From Candidatus Izemoplasma sp. (GTDB lineage Bacteria > Bacillota_I > Bacilli_A > Izemoplasmatales > Izemoplasmataceae): a stretch of DNA of 37,665 bases. Within the stretch, counting starts at the first letter, position 1, and the number at the start of each line of letters is the position of its first letter. This document shows, piece by piece, positions 35,112-37,665 of this stretch. Both the position numbers and the translations under genes were made by a program. The stretch covers positions 1 through 37,665 of the forward strand of contig SKFU01000008.1 of assembly GCA_007117835.1 (NCBI GenBank), in the 5' to 3' direction. The notes beneath the pieces are model-generated. The model worked only from the letters and a program-made list of their open reading frames with translations, was not told where the DNA came from and searched no databases.

Positions 35112-35891
35112 ATGGGAAAAATATTAGCAATCAGCAATCAAAAAGGCGGCGTTGGAAAAACAACTACAAGTGTAAATCTAGCCAGTTCATTAGCATCGCT
35201 AGGGAAAAAGGTATTGTTGGTGGATATCGATCATCAAGCTAACGCCACAACATATATGGGGATTAATCGGGCCAACTTAAAATATACAGTTGCCGATATA
35301 TTTTTGAATGATATAGAAGCCAAAGATATCATCGAGAATGTTAAATCTGTTTCAGTAGATATTCTGCCAGCCAGATTTGAACTTGCTACAATTGAAACAT
35401 CGTTAATTTCTAAAGAAAACAAGGAATTTATTCTTTCTAATTCATTAGATAAGATTAAAGGTGATTACGATTTTATATTGATTGATTGTCCACCATCATT
35501 AGGAATAATAACCATTAATGCTTTGATGGCAGCAGATGCGGTTCTTATCCCTGTTCAATGTGAGTTTTTAGCAATGGATGGTTTAACACAGCTATTAAAT
35601 ACCATTAGACTAATTCAGACGAAGCAAAGGCATAACAAAAAGACATTAACGATAGAAGGTGTTTTATTGACGATGCTTGATACCAGAAGTAATATTGGTT
35701 ATGAGGTAATTAGTGAAGTTAAAACATATTTTGGAGAGAAAGTGTTCCACACTATAATACCCAGAAACGTGAAAGTTTCCGTTGCACCGAGTTATGGACT
35801 TCCTGTAACTGAATTTTCACCAAAATCCAAAGGTTCATTAAGCTATCATAGCTTGGCTAAAGAGGTGTTAGAAAATAATGAAGGCAAATAA
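35112..35891 (+). CDS. parA: ParA/Soj chromosome-partition ATPase
   Basis: A 259-residue Walker-type ATPase that drives chromosome segregation with ParB and in Firmicutes also tunes DnaA. The deviant Walker A is KGGVGKT (11-17). LVDIDHQANAT (usually DxDPQxN; here DIDHQAN, with His for Pro) and DFILIDCPPSLG follow. ACGAGGTG lies before the ATG. The parB start lies inside its last codons, so the pair is coupled. The mnmG-rsmG-parA-parB series usually lies near the replication origin. Confidence 0.96.
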   Translation: MGKILAISNQKGGVGKTTTSVNLASSLASLGKKVLLVDIDHQANATTYMGINRANLKYTVADIFLNDIEAKDIIENVKSVSVDILPARFELATIETSLISKENKEFILSNSLDKIKGDYDFILIDCPPSLGIITINALMAADAVLIPVQCEFLAMDGLTQLLNTIRLIQTKQRHNKKTLTIEGVLLTMLDTRSNIGYEVISEVKTYFGEKVFHTIIPRNVKVSVAPSYGLPVTEFSPKSKGSLSYHSLAKEVLENNEGK

Positions 35892-36726
35892 AACATTGGG
35901 GAGAAGTATTACTGATTTAATCGAAGAGAACAACACTTTTGTTAAAGAAAATGAAGAAGTATTGGATATTAAAATTGTCATGATTAAACCGAACCCAGAA
36001 CAACCGAGAGTTAATTTTGATCATTCATCATTGAAGGAGTTGGCTAACTCAATAAAAGAACACGGAGTTTTGCAACCCGTTATCGTGAAACCTTCAAACA
36101 ATGGGTATACACTGGTTGCCGGCGAAAGAAGAGTAAGAGCATCTAAAATAGCTGGAAGATTAACAGTTCCAGCTATAGTTAGAGATTATAACTCAATATA
36201 TCTTACAGAGTTAGCAATCATGGAGAATCTTCATAGAGAAGATTTAACACCTATAGAAGAAGCTATAGCTTATGAGAAAGCGATTAAAAATCTAGGGCTA
36301 ACTCAATCTGAACTTGGCAAAAAGATTGGTAAAAGTAGATCTTATATAACGAACATGATTGGTTTACTCAATCTTCCAATGTCGGTGATTGAAGATGTAA
36401 ATAACGGAAAAATTAGTATGGGTCATGCAAGGGTATTAAGTAAGTTGCAAAACACTAATACAATTACAAATTTGGCTCAAAAAATAAAAGACCAAGGAAT
36501 AACTGTAAGGAAAACAGAAGAGTTAGCTAAAACAATCGAAAAGAAGAACAAAATTATTAGAAAAACTGAAACAACAAACCATAACCAATTAATGGTTGAG
36601 GCATATTTGAAAAAAAAGCTAAATAGCGATTTTATTGTAGAAATCAAAAATAAACATTTGGTACTAAAGTTTAGTTCCAATGCTGATTTTAACAAGTTTA
36701 TTAAAAAAATTGATGTTGATTCGTAA
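35878..36726 (+). CDS. parB: ParB/Spo0J chromosome-partition protein
   Basis: A 282-residue CTP-dependent DNA clamp that loads at parS sites and recruits ParA and SMC. The N-terminal CTPase domain shows KPNPEQPRVNFD, EHGVLQPVIVKP and GERRVRAS (82-89). Box II ENLHREDLTPIEEA follows, then a helix-turn-helix (LTQSELGKKIGKSRSYITNM) and a lysine-rich dimerisation tail. The ATG overlaps the parA end by 14 bases with AGAGGTG 10 bases upstream. No convincing parS was found in the window. Confidence 0.96.
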   Translation: MKANKTLGRSITDLIEENNTFVKENEEVLDIKIVMIKPNPEQPRVNFDHSSLKELANSIKEHGVLQPVIVKPSNNGYTLVAGERRVRASKIAGRLTVPAIVRDYNSIYLTELAIMENLHREDLTPIEEAIAYEKAIKNLGLTQSELGKKIGKSRSYITNMIGLLNLPMSVIEDVNNGKISMGHARVLSKLQNTNTITNLAQKIKDQGITVRKTEELAKTIEKKNKIIRKTETTNHNQLMVEAYLKKKLNSDFIVEIKNKHLVLKFSSNADFNKFIKKIDVDS

Positions 36727-36731
36727 TAGTT

Positions 36732-36917
36732 ATGAAAAAATACAATGTAGGAGATATAATAGAAACTAGAAAAGCCCACCCATGCGGAGCGAATAGATGG
36801 ACGGTGGTTCGATTTGGGGCTGATGTAAAAATTCAATGTGTTAAATGTAAAAGAATTGTAATGATAGATAGAACCAAGTTTTACAAAAGTATTAAGAGTG
36901 AAAAGGCTAAAATATAA
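36732..36917 (+). CDS. DUF951 family small protein
   Basis: A 61-residue protein matching DUF951, a small family common downstream of parB in Firmicutes. The HPCG motif and CVKCKR suggest a metal-binding, OB-like or zinc-ribbon fold, and the signature RKAHPCGANRW then RFGADVKIQC is well kept. The molecular role is unknown. The gene starts 5 bases after parB with no clear ribosome site, so it probably relies on coupling to parB. Confidence 0.88.
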   Translation: MKKYNVGDIIETRKAHPCGANRWTVVRFGADVKIQCVKCKRIVMIDRTKFYKSIKSEKAKI

Positions 36918-36927
36918 AGATATGATT

Positions 36928-36958
36928 GGAGGAAATCTATTTTTAATAGATACAAGTT
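36928..36958 (+). promoter_or_regulatory. Ribosome site separated from its start codon by a hairpin
   Basis: GGAGGAAA (36928-36935) is a strong Shine-Dalgarno sequence but lies 26 bases (36933-36958) before ATG 36959. The gap contains a perfect TCTATT-TTT-AATAGA inverted repeat (36936-36950). Folding this hairpin would leave 11 bases, a normal distance. A stop codon (36947-36949) rules out an earlier in-frame start. Confidence 0.55.
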
Positions 36959-37243
36959 ATGCATAAATTAATAGAGGAAATAATAATATTTAGAAATGAT
37001 AGGGGATGGGAGAAGAACGATAGTCCAGAGAGTTTAGCGAAGTCTATAGTGATTGAATCCGCTGAGTTGCTCGCAAATTTTCAATGGGGAAAATCTTCTT
37101 ACAGTGAACAAAATGTAAAAGAAGAAATTGCAGACATATTAATATACACTTTAGCTATGGCACATGACTTAGGATTAAATATAGAAGAGATAATTTATGA
37201 AAAAATGAATAAAAATGCTTTAAAATATCCTGCGCAAAAATAG
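36959..37243 (+). CDS. MazG-like nucleotide pyrophosphohydrolase
   Basis: A 94-residue all-alpha NTP pyrophosphatase of the MazG/dCTPase type. The Mg-binding ExxE...ExxD pattern is ESAE (Glu33, Glu36) and EIAD (Glu56, Asp59). GWEKNDSPESLAKSI and LIYTLAMAHDLGL are typical. Such enzymes remove dCTP, damaged nucleotides or other NTPs, and the substrate is not predictable. No signs of a toxin-antitoxin partner are nearby. Its strong ribosome site is displaced by a hairpin. It ends the parA-parB transcript before the tRNA promoter. Confidence 0.9.
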   Translation: MHKLIEEIIIFRNDRGWEKNDSPESLAKSIVIESAELLANFQWGKSSYSEQNVKEEIADILIYTLAMAHDLGLNIEEIIYEKMNKNALKYPAQK

Positions 37244-37245
37244 TC

Positions 37246-37274
37246 TTGCAATTTATGTTTTCATATATTATAAT
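37246..37274 (+). promoter_or_regulatory. Promoter for tRNA-Tyr and tRNA-Gln
   Basis: TTGCAA (37246-37251), 17 bases, TATAAT (37269-37274), 19 bases before the first tRNA base. Confidence 0.83.
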
Positions 37275-37292
37275 CGATATTGCACGTGATTC

Positions 37293-37376
37293 GGAGGGGT
37301 AGCGAAGTGGTTAAACGCGGCAGACTGTAAATCTGCTCCTTAGGGTTCGGCGGTTCAAATCCGTCCCCCTCCACCA
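37293..37376 (+). tRNA. tRNA-Tyr (GTA)
   Basis: 84 nt with encoded CCA. The acceptor stem is GGAGGGG with CCCCTCC, the anticodon loop CTGTAAA gives GTA, and a long variable arm marks a class II tRNA. The T arm GGTTCAAATCC is intact. Confidence 0.96.
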
Positions 37377-37379
37377 TTT

Positions 37380-37454
37380 TGGGCTATGGCCAAGTGGTTA
37401 AGGCATCGGACTTTGACTCCGACACCGGTGGTTCGAATCCACCTAGCCCAGCCA
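37380..37454 (+). tRNA. tRNA-Gln (TTG)
   Basis: 75 nt with encoded CCA, 3 bases after tRNA-Tyr. The acceptor stem is TGGGCTA with TAGCCCA, and anticodon stem CGGA/TCCG encloses CTTTGAC, giving TTG. Confidence 0.96.
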
Positions 37455-37484
37455 TATTCAATGACAAAAATATTAAGCTATTTG

Positions 37485-37513
37485 TTGACATCCCAAAACA
37501 AAAGTAGTAGAAT
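37485..37513 (+). promoter_or_regulatory. Promoter for tRNA-Ile and tRNA-Ala
   Basis: A consensus TTGACA (37485-37490), 17 bases, TAGAAT (37508-37513), 31 bases before tRNA-Ile. It shows the Tyr-Gln and Ile-Ala pairs are separately initiated. Confidence 0.82.
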
Positions 37514-37544
37514 ATAAATCGCACTTAAATTTCATTAATGGTGA

Positions 37545-37621
<77 letters not shown>

Positions 37622-37625
37622 TTTT

Positions 37626-37665
37626 GGGGCCTTAGCTCAGCTGGGAGAGCGCCTGCTTTGCACGC
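37626..37665 (+). tRNA. tRNA-Ala (TGC), cut by the window end
   Basis: The 5' 40 bases of a tRNA: acceptor GGGGCCT, D arm TAGCTCAGCTGGGAGAGC, and anticodon loop TTTGCAC giving TGC. It starts 4 bases after tRNA-Ile and continues beyond the window. An Ile-Ala pair often belongs to or adjoins an rRNA operon. Confidence 0.93.

Noticed and set aside
36477-36836. 119-codon open frame antisense to parB and the DUF951 gene
   Set aside because: It covers two well-supported genes, has no recognisable domain and no ribosome site. It is an AT-rich chance frame.
37274-37292. CACGTG core before tRNA-Tyr as a parS site
   Set aside because: The flanks (TATTG on the left, ATTCG on the right) match only part of TGTTNCACGTGNAACA. 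The cores at about 15474 in ftsH and 26244 in tadA also have wrong flanks.

Overview
The window is a gene-dense, AT-rich bacterial chromosome segment with no intergenic gap above 300 bases. UGA is a stop codon: maf, tdk, the fumarase alpha gene and the membrane gene ending at 33893 all end in TGA, and Trp is encoded by TGG. This excludes the UGA=Trp mycoplasmas. Gene content and order are Firmicutes-like: rpoE-pyrG-..-fba, tilS-hpt-ftsH-rqcP-lysS-cysK, tadA-SRP RNA, and mnmG-rsmG-parA-parB. The SRP RNA is the short type without an Alu domain. My best guess is a wall-less or near-wall-less relative of the Firmicutes, in the Acholeplasma/Haloplasma/Izemoplasma range. That is inference from gene order, compactness and code, not a database match.

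Layout. 1-3050: end of an unidentified gene, then a lipoprotein with a PASTA and a thermonuclease-like domain, and two tandem DHH phosphoesterases of the NrnA type. 3118-4809: Na/Pi cotransporter with a PhoU tail. 4860-7672: DUF1934 gene, rpoE and pyrG; pyrG has its own promoter and a leader that looks like the CTP-sensing slippage attenuator of Bacillus pyrG. 7720-10424: TldD/PmbA pair. 10494-12609: fba, a gene of unknown function and cysE. 12627-19148 (minus strand): tilS-hpt-ftsH-rqcP-lysS-cysK. 19285-22431: maf, then a LytTR-only regulator and a membrane-anchored beta-propeller-like protein. 22451-24977 (minus): class I fumarase alpha and beta subunits and malic enzyme. 25164-27516: L31, thymidine kinase, tadA, SRP RNA and a HAD phosphatase. 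27545-29939 (minus): a two-component system. 30046-37243: mnmG, rsmG, two tandem six-TM proteins with apparently decayed HD-GYP domains, parA, parB, a DUF951 gene and a MazG-like gene. 37293-37665: tRNA-Tyr, tRNA-Gln, tRNA-Ile and a tRNA-Ala cut by the window end.

How the genes work together. The nuclease lipoprotein, the two NrnA-like enzymes, thymidine kinase and hypoxanthine phosphoribosyltransferase suggest scavenging of external nucleic acid. CysE and CysK make cysteine from serine; they are convergent and share a terminator. Fumarase and malic enzyme take fumarate through malate to pyruvate. CTP made by PyrG is also the cofactor of ParB-type CTPases.

Most worth a second look: the two HD-GYP-like membrane proteins inserted before parA; the LytTR/beta-propeller pair; the surface nuclease with its NrnA partners; the pyrG slippage attenuator; a hairpin that may loop out an over-long Shine-Dalgarno spacer before the MazG-like gene; and a 12-bp hairpin with a stop codon in its loop.
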